A DNA stretch of 64,000 nucleotides from Kitasatospora phosalacinea. Lineage in GTDB: Bacteria; Actinomycetota; Actinomycetes; Streptomycetales; Streptomycetaceae. Below, in pieces: positions 35,359 to 44,020 of this stretch. The stretch covers positions 248,001-312,000 of the forward strand of contig NZ_BSSA01000006.1 of NCBI RefSeq assembly GCF_030268885.1, read 5' to 3'. The notes beneath the pieces were generated by a model that ran no database searches, was not told the DNA's origin, and was given only the letters and a program-made list of their open reading frames with translations. The translations under genes were made by a program, and so were the position numbers. How positions within the stretch are numbered: position 1 is the first letter of the stretch; every line of letters starts with the position of its first letter.

Positions 35359-36840
35359 TCAGTCGCGTTCGACATCGACCTCGGTCAACCGGGCGAACCG
35401 CTCCGGGTCGGTGCGCCGGATCCGCCGGGCCACCAGCCAGCCGACCGCCGCGACCACCGGCATCGGCACCAGCAGCAGCCAGTTGACCAGGCCCGAACGC
35501 CCGGTCAGCAGGTCGAAGTTGAACAGCGCGAGCACCGTGAGCACGGCCAGCCCGGCCGCGGCCAGCAGCGGCGCCCACACCACCCGGAACGCCGACATCC
35601 CGCGCCGGTCGGTCCGGAAGAAGGCGAACACCGCGACCGCCGCCAGCGCCTGCATCACCATGATGCCGAGCACGCCCACGCTGTTGGACCAGAGCAGCAC
35701 CACCAGGTACGGGTCGACCGCGAGCACCGCGCCCAGGCCGACCACCAGCGCATTGAACACCGACTGCACCAGCACCGCCCGCCCGGGCGACCCCGTCCGC
35801 GGCGAGACCCGGCCGAGCCCGCGCGGCAGCAGCCCTTCGCGGCCCAGCGCGTACAGGTAGCGGGCGGCGGCGTTGTGGAAGGCCAGCGCGGAGGCGAACG
35901 CCGAGACGACGATCAGCACGTGCATGGTGTCCGACAGCCACAGGCCGACGAAGCGCTCGGCGGCCCGGAAGGTCAGGTCGGGGCCGCCGTCGGCGCGGGC
36001 CTGCGCGACCGCCTCGTCGGTGCCGTAGGCGCCCATCACGATCCAGGTGCCCAGGGCGTAGAACACCGCCAGGAAGCCGATCGCGACGAACGTCGCCCGC
36101 GGCACGGTGCGGGCCGGGTCGCGGGCCTCCTCGGCGTAGATCGCGGTCGCCTCGAAGCCGGTGAACGCGCCGATGACCAGCACGAACATGCCCGCCACCC
36201 CGGCCTGGGTGAGCAGTGAGGGGTCGAAGGAGACCGGGTCGAGCGCGGCCGTCCCCCGGTCGGCCAGCACCCCGCCCTCCATCAGCAGCAGCGACAGCAC
36301 CTCCAGCACCAGCGCCTCGCCCAGCACCTTCGCCGACAGCGTGACCTTCAGCCAGCCGAGCACGCCGACCACCGCCACGCACGCCCCGGACAGCAGCCAC
36401 CACGGCACGTGCGCGCCGGTGCGCTGTTCGATGTGACCGGCCGCGAAGTAGCCGAACGCGGCCGCCACGCCCGGGGTGATCAGGTTGTAGCTGACCACCG
36501 CCACGTAGGCGGTGACCACGCCGAGGGTCCGCCCCAGCCCGCGCGCCACGTACGCGTAGAAGGCGCCCGCGTTGCGCACGTAGCGGCTCATCGCGGTGAA
36601 CCCGGCGGCGAACAGCACCAGCAGCGCGCCCGAGACCAGGTACGCGGCGGGTGCGGACGCCCCGCCCACGCCGATCGCGAACGGCGCGATCCCGGCCAGC
36701 ACGGTCAGCGGCGCGGCCGCGGCGACCACGAAGAACACCAGGTCGGTGGTGCCGATCAGGCCCCTGGCCAGCCGGTCGGGGGAGGCGGACGGGTCGGGCG
36801 GGACGGCGGGCGGGCGTTCGACGGAGGGGGTGGAGGTCAT
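35359..36840 (-). CDS. APC-family amino acid/amine permease
   Basis: 493 residues with about 12 hydrophobic segments. Helix 1 reads TTDLVFFVVAAAAPLTVLAG, a typical APC substrate-binding region; GFEATAIYAEEARDP marks helix 6 and following loop, conserved in amino acid-polyamine-organocation transporters. It probably imports the substrate of the two amidohydrolases; the gene is 43 bp downstream of the second one on the same strand. Confidence 0.9.
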   Translation of the reverse strand: MTSTPSVERPPAVPPDPSASPDRLARGLIGTTDLVFFVVAAAAPLTVLAGIAPFAIGVGGASAPAAYLVSGALLVLFAAGFTAMSRYVRNAGAFYAYVARGLGRTLGVVTAYVAVVSYNLITPGVAAAFGYFAAGHIEQRTGAHVPWWLLSGACVAVVGVLGWLKVTLSAKVLGEALVLEVLSLLLMEGGVLADRGTAALDPVSFDPSLLTQAGVAGMFVLVIGAFTGFEATAIYAEEARDPARTVPRATFVAIGFLAVFYALGTWIVMGAYGTDEAVAQARADGGPDLTFRAAERFVGLWLSDTMHVLIVVSAFASALAFHNAAARYLYALGREGLLPRGLGRVSPRTGSPGRAVLVQSVFNALVVGLGAVLAVDPYLVVLLWSNSVGVLGIMVMQALAAVAVFAFFRTDRRGMSAFRVVWAPLLAAAGLAVLTVLALFNFDLLTGRSGLVNWLLLVPMPVVAAVGWLVARRIRRTDPERFARLTEVDVERD

Positions 36841-36883
36841 GGGGGGTCCTTCCGAGCACGGCGGGGGGGTGGGGGTGACTGCC

Positions 36884-38107
36884 TCAGCGGGAGCGGTCGT
36901 CGAGCCGGTCCAGGACGGTGCGTCCGCGGTGCAGCACCAGCAGCCGCCCGGGGTGCGCGGCGACCGCCTCGGGCACCGAGTGCGCGGCGACGGCCACCAG
37001 GTCCGCGGGCCGCCCGACGGCGATCCCGTACTCCTCGACGCCGAGCGCCCTGGCGGCGTGTCCGGTGACCAACTCCGCTGCCAGCAGCAGTTCCTGATCG
37101 GTCATCAGCTCGCCCTGCAGCCCGATGACGGTGGCCCGCTCCAGCATGTCGCCCGTCCCGTACGGCCACCACGCGTCGCGGATGTTGTCGGAGCCCGCGA
37201 AGACCAGCACGCCCAGCTCGTGCAGCAGCTTCACCGGCGGCATCGTCCGGACCGGGCCGTTGGTCATCACGGCCACCCCGGCCGCCGCCAACGCCGAGGC
37301 GGTGCGGGTGAGTTCGGGCTCCTCCAACTGGCCCAGGCAGTACGCGTGGCTGACCGCGACCCGTCCGCCCAGGCCCAGCGCCGCCGTCCGTCCGGCGATC
37401 GCCCGCAGCTGCGCCGCACCGGCCTCGCCGCCGTCGTGCAGGTGGATGTCGACCGCCGCGCCGTGCCGCTCGGCCAGGCCGAACACCACGTCCAGCTGGC
37501 CGTCCACGTCGCGGTCGAAGCCGAACGGGTCCAGTCCGCCGACCAGTTCGGCGCCCTCCCGGAGCGCCGCGTCCAGCAGCCCGGCCACCCCGGGCTCGGC
37601 CAGCACGCCGCTCTGCGGGAACGCCACCACCTGCACGTCGATCAGCTCCCGCACCCGCTCGCGCGCCTCCAGCACCGCGGACAGGTGGTCCAGCCCGGTG
37701 TCCGGGTCGACGTCCACGTGCGAGCGGACGAAGCCGGTGCCCAGCGCCGCCATCCGGCGGGCCAGCGCCTCCGCCCGGTCCACGACCGGCAGCTGCGCGG
37801 CCACCTCGCGGCGCAGCTGCCGCTCGGAGGCGATCTGCTCGCGCAGGCCGTCCGTCGCCCGGTGGGGCTGCCAGGGCGCGCCCAGGAAGGTCTTGTCCAG
37901 GTGCGCGTGCCCGTCGACCAGCGCGGGCAGCAGCAGCGCCCCGTCCAGTGCGGCCTCGCCCGGCCCGGGCTCAACGCGTGCGCGCCCGGCGGGGGCGGGG
38001 GTGATCGCGGCGATCCGGCCGTCGGCGATCCGCAGGTCGGCGCGGGAGCCGTCGGGGAGGGTGGCGTCCAGCAGCAGGTGCGGGCCGGGCGGCGGGGAGG
38101 CGGTCAC
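36884..38107 (-). CDS. Second amidohydrolase, cytosine-deaminase-like
   Basis: 407 residues from GTG 38107. Motifs: VDGHAHLDKTFLG (~residue 65), VDIHLHDGG (~215), VSHAYCLG (~250) and GSDNIRDAWWPYG (~310). It shares order and wording of motifs with the first amidohydrolase (HxHxDK, xSHA, GSDxxRDxW), so they are paralogues. It is the first gene of a two-gene unit with the permease and is divergent from the GntR regulator; the operator 38152-38172 lies between. Confidence 0.88.
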   Translation of the reverse strand: MTASPPPGPHLLLDATLPDGSRADLRIADGRIAAITPAPAGRARVEPGPGEAALDGALLLPALVDGHAHLDKTFLGAPWQPHRATDGLREQIASERQLRREVAAQLPVVDRAEALARRMAALGTGFVRSHVDVDPDTGLDHLSAVLEARERVRELIDVQVVAFPQSGVLAEPGVAGLLDAALREGAELVGGLDPFGFDRDVDGQLDVVFGLAERHGAAVDIHLHDGGEAGAAQLRAIAGRTAALGLGGRVAVSHAYCLGQLEEPELTRTASALAAAGVAVMTNGPVRTMPPVKLLHELGVLVFAGSDNIRDAWWPYGTGDMLERATVIGLQGELMTDQELLLAAELVTGHAARALGVEEYGIAVGRPADLVAVAAHSVPEAVAAHPGRLLVLHRGRTVLDRLDDRSR

Positions 38108-38151
38108 GGGCGGGCTCCGGTGCTCGTCGGGGTCGGTGAGCCGTCAAGGTA

Positions 38152-38172
38152 TCTGGTATACCGAATACCAGA
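38152..38172. promoter_or_regulatory. GntR/FCD operator between amidohydrolase and gntR
   Basis: TCTGGTAT-N5-ATACCAGA, a perfect 8-bp inverted repeat with an overlapping GGTATACC core. This is the TGGTATACCA-type site expected for FCD-subfamily GntR regulators; it lies 45 bp from the amidohydrolase start and 80 bp from the gntR start. Confidence 0.72.
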
Positions 38173-38251
38173 CAAGAGGGCGGCCCACCCCGATCTGGAA
38201 TGATCTGATCTACTGCTCGCTCCCTCCGCCCGCTTCCGCCTGGAGCCCCCG

Positions 38252-38908
38252 ATGACCGACACCCTCGGCGACGCCCACCAGTCGCTGGCGGACCTCGTCT
38301 ACGTCCAGTTGCGCGAGCGGATCATCGAGGGCGAGTACGCCACCGGGCAGCGCCTGGTCGAGCGCGAACTGGCCGACGGCATGGGCGTCTCGCGGATCCC
38401 GGTCCGCGAGGCGATGCAGCGCCTCGAACGCGAGGGCTTCCTCACCGTCCAGGCCCGCCGCGGCGCCGTCGTCGCCGACTTCGGCCCCGAGGAGGCCGAG
38501 CACTTCTTCGCCGTCCGCGAGTCCCTGGAGGCGCTCGCCGCCAGCCTCGCCGCCCGGCACGCCACCCCCGCCGGCATCCGCGGGCTCGAACGCCTGCTGG
38601 CCCGCACCCGCAAGGCCGCCGAGGCCGGGCGCCTGCGCGAGACCGTCAGCCTGAACGCCGACTTCCACCGGGAGATCGTCGAACTCTCCGGCAACCCGCT
38701 GCTGCGCGACATGATGGCCCCGCTCGACGGCCGTCTGCGCCGCCTGTTCCGGCTCACCTCCGACGTCGGGACCAGCCTCCCGATGTGCACCGAGCACCAG
38801 CAGCTCCTCGACGCCATCAGGGCCCGCGACCCCCAGACCGCCGCCGCCCTCGCCCGCCACCACGTCGCCGGAACCCGCGCCTTCGCCCGGCAGGCCCTCG
38901 GCGGCTAG
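38252..38908 (+). CDS. GntR-family regulator, FCD (FadR) subfamily
   Basis: 218 residues. The N-terminal winged helix reads RLVERELADGMGVSRIPVREAMQRLEREGFL (~35-65). The all-helical FCD domain carries the usual metal-ligand positions (NADFHREIVELSGN, CTEHQQLLDAI, LARHHVAGT). It probably represses the divergent amidohydrolase-permease unit until a catabolic intermediate is bound. Confidence 0.92.
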   Translation: MTDTLGDAHQSLADLVYVQLRERIIEGEYATGQRLVERELADGMGVSRIPVREAMQRLEREGFLTVQARRGAVVADFGPEEAEHFFAVRESLEALAASLAARHATPAGIRGLERLLARTRKAAEAGRLRETVSLNADFHREIVELSGNPLLRDMMAPLDGRLRRLFRLTSDVGTSLPMCTEHQQLLDAIRARDPQTAAALARHHVAGTRAFARQALGG

Positions 38909-39065
38909 CCCCGCCGGTGGCGCCCGGGGCGGGAAACGCCCACCCGAACTGCGCGAATGGCCCCGTAGGCCCCACCTCGGCACACCCCCTCCTCATATGA
39001 TCGGAGCGACATGCGTCATCCTTGGTGGTGAGTAGCACTGCCCAGACACCAGCAGGAGGAAGCTC

Positions 39066-39740
39066 GTGGACGACGTTCTGCGGCGCGCCGCGCTGTTCGC
39101 GGCACTCGACGACGACCAGGCTGCCGAGCTCCGCGCTTCCATGACCGAGGTGACGCTCGCCCGCGGTGAGTCGCTGTTCCACGAGGGCGACCCGGGCGAC
39201 CGGCTCTACGTCGTGGTCGAGGGCAAGGTCAAGCTGCACCGGGCCTCCCCCGACGGCCGCGAGAACATGCTCGCCGTGCTCGGCCCCTCCGAGATGATCG
39301 GCGAGCTCTCGCTCTTCGACCCGGGCCCGCGCACCGCCACCGCCACCGCCCTCACCGAGGTCAAGCTCCTCGGCCTCGGCCACGGCGACCTGCTCCCGCT
39401 GCTGCACGCCCGCCCCGAGGTCTCCATCGCGCTGCTGCGCGCCATCGCCCGCCGCCTGCGCCGCACCAACGACGTGATGTCCGACCTGGTCTTCTCCGAC
39501 GTCCCCGGCCGCGTCGCCAAGGCCCTGCTCGACCTCTCCCGCCGCTTCGGCGTCCAGTCCGACGAGGGCATCCACGTCGCGCACGACCTGACCCAGGAGG
39601 AGCTCGCCCAGCTGGTCGGCGCCTCCCGCGAGACGGTCAACAAGGCGCTCGCCGACTTCGCCGGCCGCGGCTGGCTCAAGCTGGAGGCCCGCGCGGTCGT
39701 CCTGCTCGACGTCGAACGCCTCTCCCGCCGCTCGCGCTGA
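39066..39740 (+). CDS. crp: Crp/Fnr-family global regulator Crp
   Basis: 224 residues from GTG 39066 (AGGAGG upstream). cAMP-binding domain with HEGDPGDRLYVVVEGKVKL and IGELSLFDPGPRTATATA, then the HTH DLTQEELAQLVGASRETVNKALADF. It closely matches Streptomyces Crp (SCO3571 in S. coelicolor, from memory), which controls germination, development and antibiotic production. In S. coelicolor it lies close to nth (SCO3569); here 31.5 kb separates them. Confidence 0.95.
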   Translation: MDDVLRRAALFAALDDDQAAELRASMTEVTLARGESLFHEGDPGDRLYVVVEGKVKLHRASPDGRENMLAVLGPSEMIGELSLFDPGPRTATATALTEVKLLGLGHGDLLPLLHARPEVSIALLRAIARRLRRTNDVMSDLVFSDVPGRVAKALLDLSRRFGVQSDEGIHVAHDLTQEELAQLVGASRETVNKALADFAGRGWLKLEARAVVLLDVERLSRRSR

Positions 39741-39747
39741 TCCCCAC

Positions 39748-39795
39748 CGGAGCCGCGCCCGACCGCACCGCCAGGTGCCGCCGGGCGCGGCTCCG
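39748..39795. terminator. Hairpin terminator after crp
   Basis: 14-bp arms CGGAGCCGCGCCCG (39748-39761) and its complement (39782-39795). Confidence 0.8.
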
Positions 39796-39851
39796 CGTTT
39801 CTCCGGCCGCCGCCCCCGGCCGCCCCCGGCCGCACCGGCCGGACGGGGCTC

Positions 39852-39879
39852 AGGGGCCAGGGGCCAGGGGCCAGGGGCC
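39852..39879. repeat. 7-bp tandem repeat
   Basis: Four perfect copies of AGGGGCC, followed by a degraded copy, in the gap between crp and the convergent MBL gene. Confidence 0.85.
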
Positions 39880-39886
39880 AGGGGGG

Positions 39887-40708
39887 CTAGATCAGGCCCC
39901 GGTCCTCCAGGTACGTGAGCTGTGCGCGCACCGAGAGCTCCGCCGCGGGCCACAGCGCCGGGTCGACGTCCGCGTACACCCGGGCGACCACCTCGGGGGC
40001 GGTGCGGCAGCCCGCCTCGACCGCGGTCTCGACCTGGGCGAGCCGGGCCGCGCGGTGGGCGAGGTAGTAGTCGACGGCGCCGAGCGCGTCCGCGAGGACG
40101 GGGCCGTGGCCGGGCAGGACGGTGCGCACGCCGTGCTCGGAGGCCATCGCGTGCAGGCGGCGCAGCGAGTCGAGGTAGTCGCCCAGGCGCCCGTCGGGGT
40201 GGGCGACCATCGTGGTGCCGCGGCCCAGGACGGTGTCGCCGGTGAGGATCGCGCCGTCCGCGGGCAGGTGGAAGGTCAGCGAGTCGGCGGTGTGCCCGGG
40301 GGTGCCGACGACCCGCAGGTCGAGGCCGCCGACGTCGAGGCGCTGCCCCCCGTGCAGGCCCTCCTCGCCCAGCCGCAGGGCCGGGTCGAGGGCGCGGACG
40401 GCGGTGCCGGTGAGTTCGGCGAACCGGGCGGCGCCCTCGGCGTGGTCGGCGTGGCCGTGGGTGAGCAGGGTGAGGGCGATCCGCTTGCCCTGCTGCTCGG
40501 CGAGGTCGACGATCCGGCGCAGGTGGGTCTCGTCGAGCGGGCCGGGGTCGACGACGACAGCGAGGTCGGAGCCGGGTTCGGAGAGCAGCCAGGTGTTGGT
40601 GCCGTCCAGCGTCATCGGGGACGGGTTGGGGGCGAGCACGCACTGGGCGCGCGGGGTGGCGACCCCGCCGACGGTGTCGGCGGGGTCGCCCGGCAGCGGG
40701 CCGCTCAC
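39887..40708 (-). CDS. Metallo-beta-lactamase-fold hydrolase
   Basis: 273 residues with the MBL zinc motif THGHADHAEG (~residue 84), a further His in VGTPGHTADSL (~138), Asp in LTGDTVLG (~155) and a final His in PGHGPVL (~200). The C-terminal ~60 residues form the helical region seen in LACTB2/RNase-like MBL proteins. It probably hydrolyses a thioester, lactone or phosphodiester; substrate not known. It lies downstream of crp in the conserved Streptomyces order. Confidence 0.92.
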   Translation of the reverse strand: MSGPLPGDPADTVGGVATPRAQCVLAPNPSPMTLDGTNTWLLSEPGSDLAVVVDPGPLDETHLRRIVDLAEQQGKRIALTLLTHGHADHAEGAARFAELTGTAVRALDPALRLGEEGLHGGQRLDVGGLDLRVVGTPGHTADSLTFHLPADGAILTGDTVLGRGTTMVAHPDGRLGDYLDSLRRLHAMASEHGVRTVLPGHGPVLADALGAVDYYLAHRAARLAQVETAVEAGCRTAPEVVARVYADVDPALWPAAELSVRAQLTYLEDRGLI

Positions 40709-40751
40709 GCGGTGCCCCCGGGGCGTGCGCTCACCCGGTGTGCCGCTGCGG

Positions 40752-40943
40752 TCATGCGGCGTCCCGTTCGGCGCGGCTGAGGCTGCGCAGCGGGAGCGGG
40801 CGGACCAGGGCGCGGCCGGGCAGGTCGCGGATCAGCAGGCGGGTGGTCTCCCGGGGCGCGCTCTCGTCGCAGGCGGCGGCGCGGGGGGTGACGGTGCGGG
40901 TGGGCGTGGCCGAGGTCCGGCGAGCCACGTCGTTGTAGGTCAT
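40752..40943 (-). CDS. 63-residue hypothetical protein
   Basis: ATG 40943 has a good ribosome site (AAGGAG, 6 nt away), which supports translation. Sequence is Thr/Arg-rich (MTYNDVARRTSATPTRTVTP) with no membrane segment. It precedes the MBL gene by 43 bp on the same strand. No family recognised. Confidence 0.5.
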   Translation of the reverse strand: MTYNDVARRTSATPTRTVTPRAAACDESAPRETTRLLIRDLPGRALVRPLPLRSLSRAERDAA

Positions 40944-41019
40944 CGGAGTCTCCTTCCGAGGTCAGGACGGTCGGTGCGGTTCTGGTCGGCGGCCACCGGT
41001 CAGCCGGTGCCGACCCAGT

Positions 41020-41062
41020 CGCGCCGGTCGGTCGCGCTGGTCGGTCGTGCTGGTCGGTCGCC
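41020..41062. repeat. Short CTGGTCGGTCG tandem repeat
   Basis: Two to three imperfect ~13-bp copies (boundaries approximate) in the 203-bp gap between the small ORF and the NUDIX stop. No other structure seen there. Confidence 0.5.
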
Positions 41063-41146
41063 GCCGGTCAACGGTACGGCCCGGCGCGGGGCCGCCCCCG
41101 GAACGGGTCGCCCGGCGGGGCCGGTGATCGTTCCGGGGGAAGGTTC

Positions 41147-41989
41147 TCACGCCGGGAACACGCCGTCGATAGTCAGCTCGTCATACCCGCTCCACCGCAC
41201 CGTCATGCGGTCCCCCGCGACCTCGGCCCGCCCCAGCACCGGGGCCACCGTCCGTCCCCGCGCCGCGGCCGCCGCCCCGGCCGCACTGCCCAGCGGCAGC
41301 AGCTCGCGCAGCACCGTGACGGTCGGCGGCAGCATCCCGAACTCGCCCGCCTCGAACCCGGCCACCGCCGCCGCGGGCGTCATCCAGGCGACCCGGTCGG
41401 CCTCCCCGACGGTGTCCGCGGCGGCCTGCCCGGGCGGCAGCGCGGCCACGAAGAACCAGGTGTCGAAGCGCCGCTCCTCGAACTCGGGCGTCACCCAGCG
41501 GGCCCAGGGCGCCAGCAGGTCGCTGCGCAGCACCAGCCGCTGCTCGGTCAGGAACTCGGCCAGCGACACCTCGTGGCGCTCCAGCGCGGCCCGCTCGGCG
41601 GCCCAGTCCCGGGGCTCCACCAGCGTCCCCGCGTCCGGCCCGGCCAGCAGCACCCCGGCCTCCTCGAAGGTCTCCCGGACGGCCGCGCACAGCACCGCGC
41701 ACGCGGTCGGCTCGTCCACCCCCAGCCACCCGGCCCACCGAGCGGTCGACGGCCCGGCCCACGGCGGACGCACCTCCCGGTCCCGCGGGTCCACCCCGCC
41801 GCCCGGGTAGGCGTACATGCCCCCGGCGAACGCCATCGTGGCGCGCCGCCGCAGCAGGTACGCCTCGGGCCCGGCCGCGCCCTCGCGCAGCAGCACCACG
41901 GTGGCGGAGGGCTTCGGCGGCACGGGGACGAGCTCCCCGGCGGCCAGGGCGCGGATTCGGGCGGGCCAGGACGGCGGCATCTCCAGCAT
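41147..41989 (-). CDS. NUDIX hydrolase
   Basis: 280 residues from ATG 41989 (starts at 41995 GTG and 41980 ATG are also possible; none has a clear ribosome site). The NUDIX box is split by an insertion: MYAYPGGGVDPRD (~residue 55), then CAAVRETFEEAGVLL (~110). This long form matches actinobacterial homologues of mammalian NUDT19, which cleave CoA derivatives. Substrate is inferred from that resemblance only. Confidence 0.88.
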   Translation of the reverse strand: MLEMPPSWPARIRALAAGELVPVPPKPSATVVLLREGAAGPEAYLLRRRATMAFAGGMYAYPGGGVDPRDREVRPPWAGPSTARWAGWLGVDEPTACAVLCAAVRETFEEAGVLLAGPDAGTLVEPRDWAAERAALERHEVSLAEFLTEQRLVLRSDLLAPWARWVTPEFEERRFDTWFFVAALPPGQAAADTVGEADRVAWMTPAAAVAGFEAGEFGMLPPTVTVLRELLPLGSAAGAAAAARGRTVAPVLGRAEVAGDRMTVRWSGYDELTIDGVFPA

Positions 41990-42003
41990 GTTCACGGATG
42001 TTA

Positions 42004-42099
42004 ACCGCACCGTCCGGGCACCCTCCGCCCGGGAACGCCCGACCGGGAACGACCGCACCGCCCGGGCCCCCTCCGCCCGGGAACGGCCGTCCGGGAACG
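42004..42099. repeat. 48-bp tandem duplication
   Basis: Units 42004-42051 and 42052-42099 match at most positions (ACCGCACCGyCCGGGC...GGGAACG). It lies immediately upstream of the NUDIX start, so it may include its promoter. Confidence 0.75.
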
Positions 42100-42152
42100 C
42101 CGCGGGCCCGCCACCGCGAACGGCGACGGGCCCGGACGTCAGCGGCCCCGGG

Positions 42153-42617
42153 TCAGTCCCGGACCCGCACCATCAGCTCGACCTCGACCGGCGCGTCCAG
42201 CGGCAGCACCGCCACGCCGACGGCGCTGCGGGCGTGCACGCCCTTCTCGCCGAAGACCTTGCCCAGCAGCTCGCTGGTGCCGTTGACCACGCCGGGCTGG
42301 CCGGTGAAGTCGGGCGCGGAGGCGACGAAGCCGACCACCTTGACGACCTGCTCGACCCTGTCCAGGTCGCCGACCACCGACTTGACCGCGGCCAGCGCGT
42401 TCAGCGCGCAGACCTGCGCGAGCTCCTTGGCGTCCTCGGCGGTGACCTCGGCACCGACCTTGCCGCTCAGCGGGAGCTTCCCGCCGACGAACGGCAGCTG
42501 CCCGGAGGTCAGCACGTGCACGCCGTCGCGCACCGCCGGGACGTACGCGGCGACCGGGGCGGCGACCTCGGGCAGCGTCAGCCCGAGCTCGGCGAGCCTC
42601 TGCTCGACCTGGCCCAT
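42153..42617 (-). CDS. RidA-family protein
   Basis: 154 residues, YjgF/YER057c/UK114 fold: YVPAVRDGVHVLTSGQLPFVGGKLPL, NALAAVKSVVGDLDRVEQVVKV, RSAVGVAVLPLDAPVEVELM. RidA enzymes hydrolyse reactive enamines and imines formed by PLP enzymes. The usual catalytic Arg near ARSAVGV is present as R in HARSAV. It is 2 bp downstream of the DUF4177 gene. Confidence 0.92.
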   Translation of the reverse strand: MGQVEQRLAELGLTLPEVAAPVAAYVPAVRDGVHVLTSGQLPFVGGKLPLSGKVGAEVTAEDAKELAQVCALNALAAVKSVVGDLDRVEQVVKVVGFVASAPDFTGQPGVVNGTSELLGKVFGEKGVHARSAVGVAVLPLDAPVEVELMVRVRD

Positions 42618-42619
42618 GA

Positions 42620-42775
42620 CTACTCCTTCTCGCGCTTGAGGTACGCGACCAGCTGCTCCGGGTTCGGCCCGGGGACGACCTGGACGAGCTCCCAGCCGTC
42701 CTGGCCCCAGGTGTCGAGGATCTGCTTGGTGGCGTGCACGAGCAGCGGCACGGTGACGTATTCCCACTTGGTCAT
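42620..42775 (-). CDS. DUF4177 small protein
   Basis: 51 residues, MTKWEYVTVPLLVHATKQIL then DTWGQDGWELVQVVPGP, typical of DUF4177 (WGxxGWELV). Function unknown. It is the lead gene of a unit with RidA and is divergent from the ArsA-like pair. Confidence 0.9.
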   Translation of the reverse strand: MTKWEYVTVPLLVHATKQILDTWGQDGWELVQVVPGPNPEQLVAYLKREKE

Positions 42776-42937
42776 GGGGGTGACTCTAGCCGCCCGGGCC
42801 GGTGTGAGGTGGGACACAAAGCGGGCATGATTCGCCGGGGCCGCCGGGATGCTCCCGGCATCCGGAGCGTGCGCTGGTTACCCTCGCGTGGAGGGGCGCC
42901 TGGGGCCCCGAACGGGAGCGACGGACGGAGAACGGGC

Positions 42938-44020
42938 GTGGCGGGCACCAGCGGCACGGCGGGGCCGGGCGAGCGGGCACCGCGGGAGCCCGACTGGGAG
43001 GGCGTCCGGCTGCACGTGGTCAGCGGGAAGGGCGGCACCGGCAAGACCACGCTGGCCGCCGCCCTCGCCCTGGCGCTGGCCGCCGAGGGCGGTCGGACCC
43101 TGCTGATCGAGGTGGAGGGCCGACAGGGCATCGCCGAGCTGTTCCAGATCGCCGCGCTGCCGTACGAGGAACGCCGGGTGGCCACCGTGACGCCCGCTCA
43201 GCTCGGCCTGCCCGGCAAGGGCCACGGCGAGGTGCACGCGCTGGCGATCGACACCGAGCAGGCGCTGCTGGAGTACCTGGAGATGTTCTACAAGCTGGGC
43301 CGGGCCGGGAAGGCCCTGCAGAAGGTCGGCTTCGTGGACTTCGCGACCACCGTCGCCCCGGGCGTGCGCGACGTGCTGCTCACCGGCAAGGCCTGCGAGG
43401 CGGCCCGCCGCAAGGGCCCGGACGGGCGCCGCCGCTACGACGCGGTGGTGATGGACGCCCCGCCGACCGGTCGGCTGACCCGCTTCCTGAACGTCAACTC
43501 CGAGGTAGCGGGCCTGGCCCGGATAGGGCCGATCCACTCCCAGGCGCAGGCGGTGATGCGGGTGCTGCGCTCCGCGGAGACGGCGGTGCACTTCACCACC
43601 CTGCTGGAGGAGATGCCGGTGCAGGAGACCGTGGACGGGATCGCCGAGCTGCGCGACTCCGGCCTGCCGGTCGGCGGCGTGCTGGTCAACATGGTGCGCC
43701 CGCCGATACTGGACGCGGCGGCGGTGGCGGCGGTGGACGGCGACCACCGCGAGGAGGTGGCGCTGGCCCTCGGCGAGGTCGGCCTGGGCGGGCGCTCGCG
43801 CAAGCCGGAGACCGTCCGGGCGCACGTCGAGCCGCTGCTCGACCCGCTGCTGGAGCAGGCCAGGGAGCACGCCGAGCGGGTCGAGCTGGAGCGCGCCCAG
43901 CGCGTCGAGCTGCAGCAACTCAAGCTCCCCACCTACGAGTTGCCGTTGATCGGCGAGGGCATGGACCTGGCCGGGCTGTACCGGCTGGCGGGCGAGCTGA
44001 AACGGCAGGGAGCGGCGTGA
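42938..44020 (+). CDS. ArsA/GET3-family ATPase (first of a pair)
   Basis: 360 residues from GTG 42938 (GGAG upstream). Deviant Walker A GKGGTGKTT (~residue 30), RYDAVVMDAPPTGR (~170) and nucleotide-proximal VLVNMVRPP (~265). The family members move metal oxyanions or tail-anchored proteins; in actinobacteria they occur as side-by-side pairs next to wblA with unknown function. The stop overlaps the GTG of the second ATPase (GTGA). Confidence 0.9.
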   Translation: MAGTSGTAGPGERAPREPDWEGVRLHVVSGKGGTGKTTLAAALALALAAEGGRTLLIEVEGRQGIAELFQIAALPYEERRVATVTPAQLGLPGKGHGEVHALAIDTEQALLEYLEMFYKLGRAGKALQKVGFVDFATTVAPGVRDVLLTGKACEAARRKGPDGRRRYDAVVMDAPPTGRLTRFLNVNSEVAGLARIGPIHSQAQAVMRVLRSAETAVHFTTLLEEMPVQETVDGIAELRDSGLPVGGVLVNMVRPPILDAAAVAAVDGDHREEVALALGEVGLGGRSRKPETVRAHVEPLLDPLLEQAREHAERVELERAQRVELQQLKLPTYELPLIGEGMDLAGLYRLAGELKRQGAA

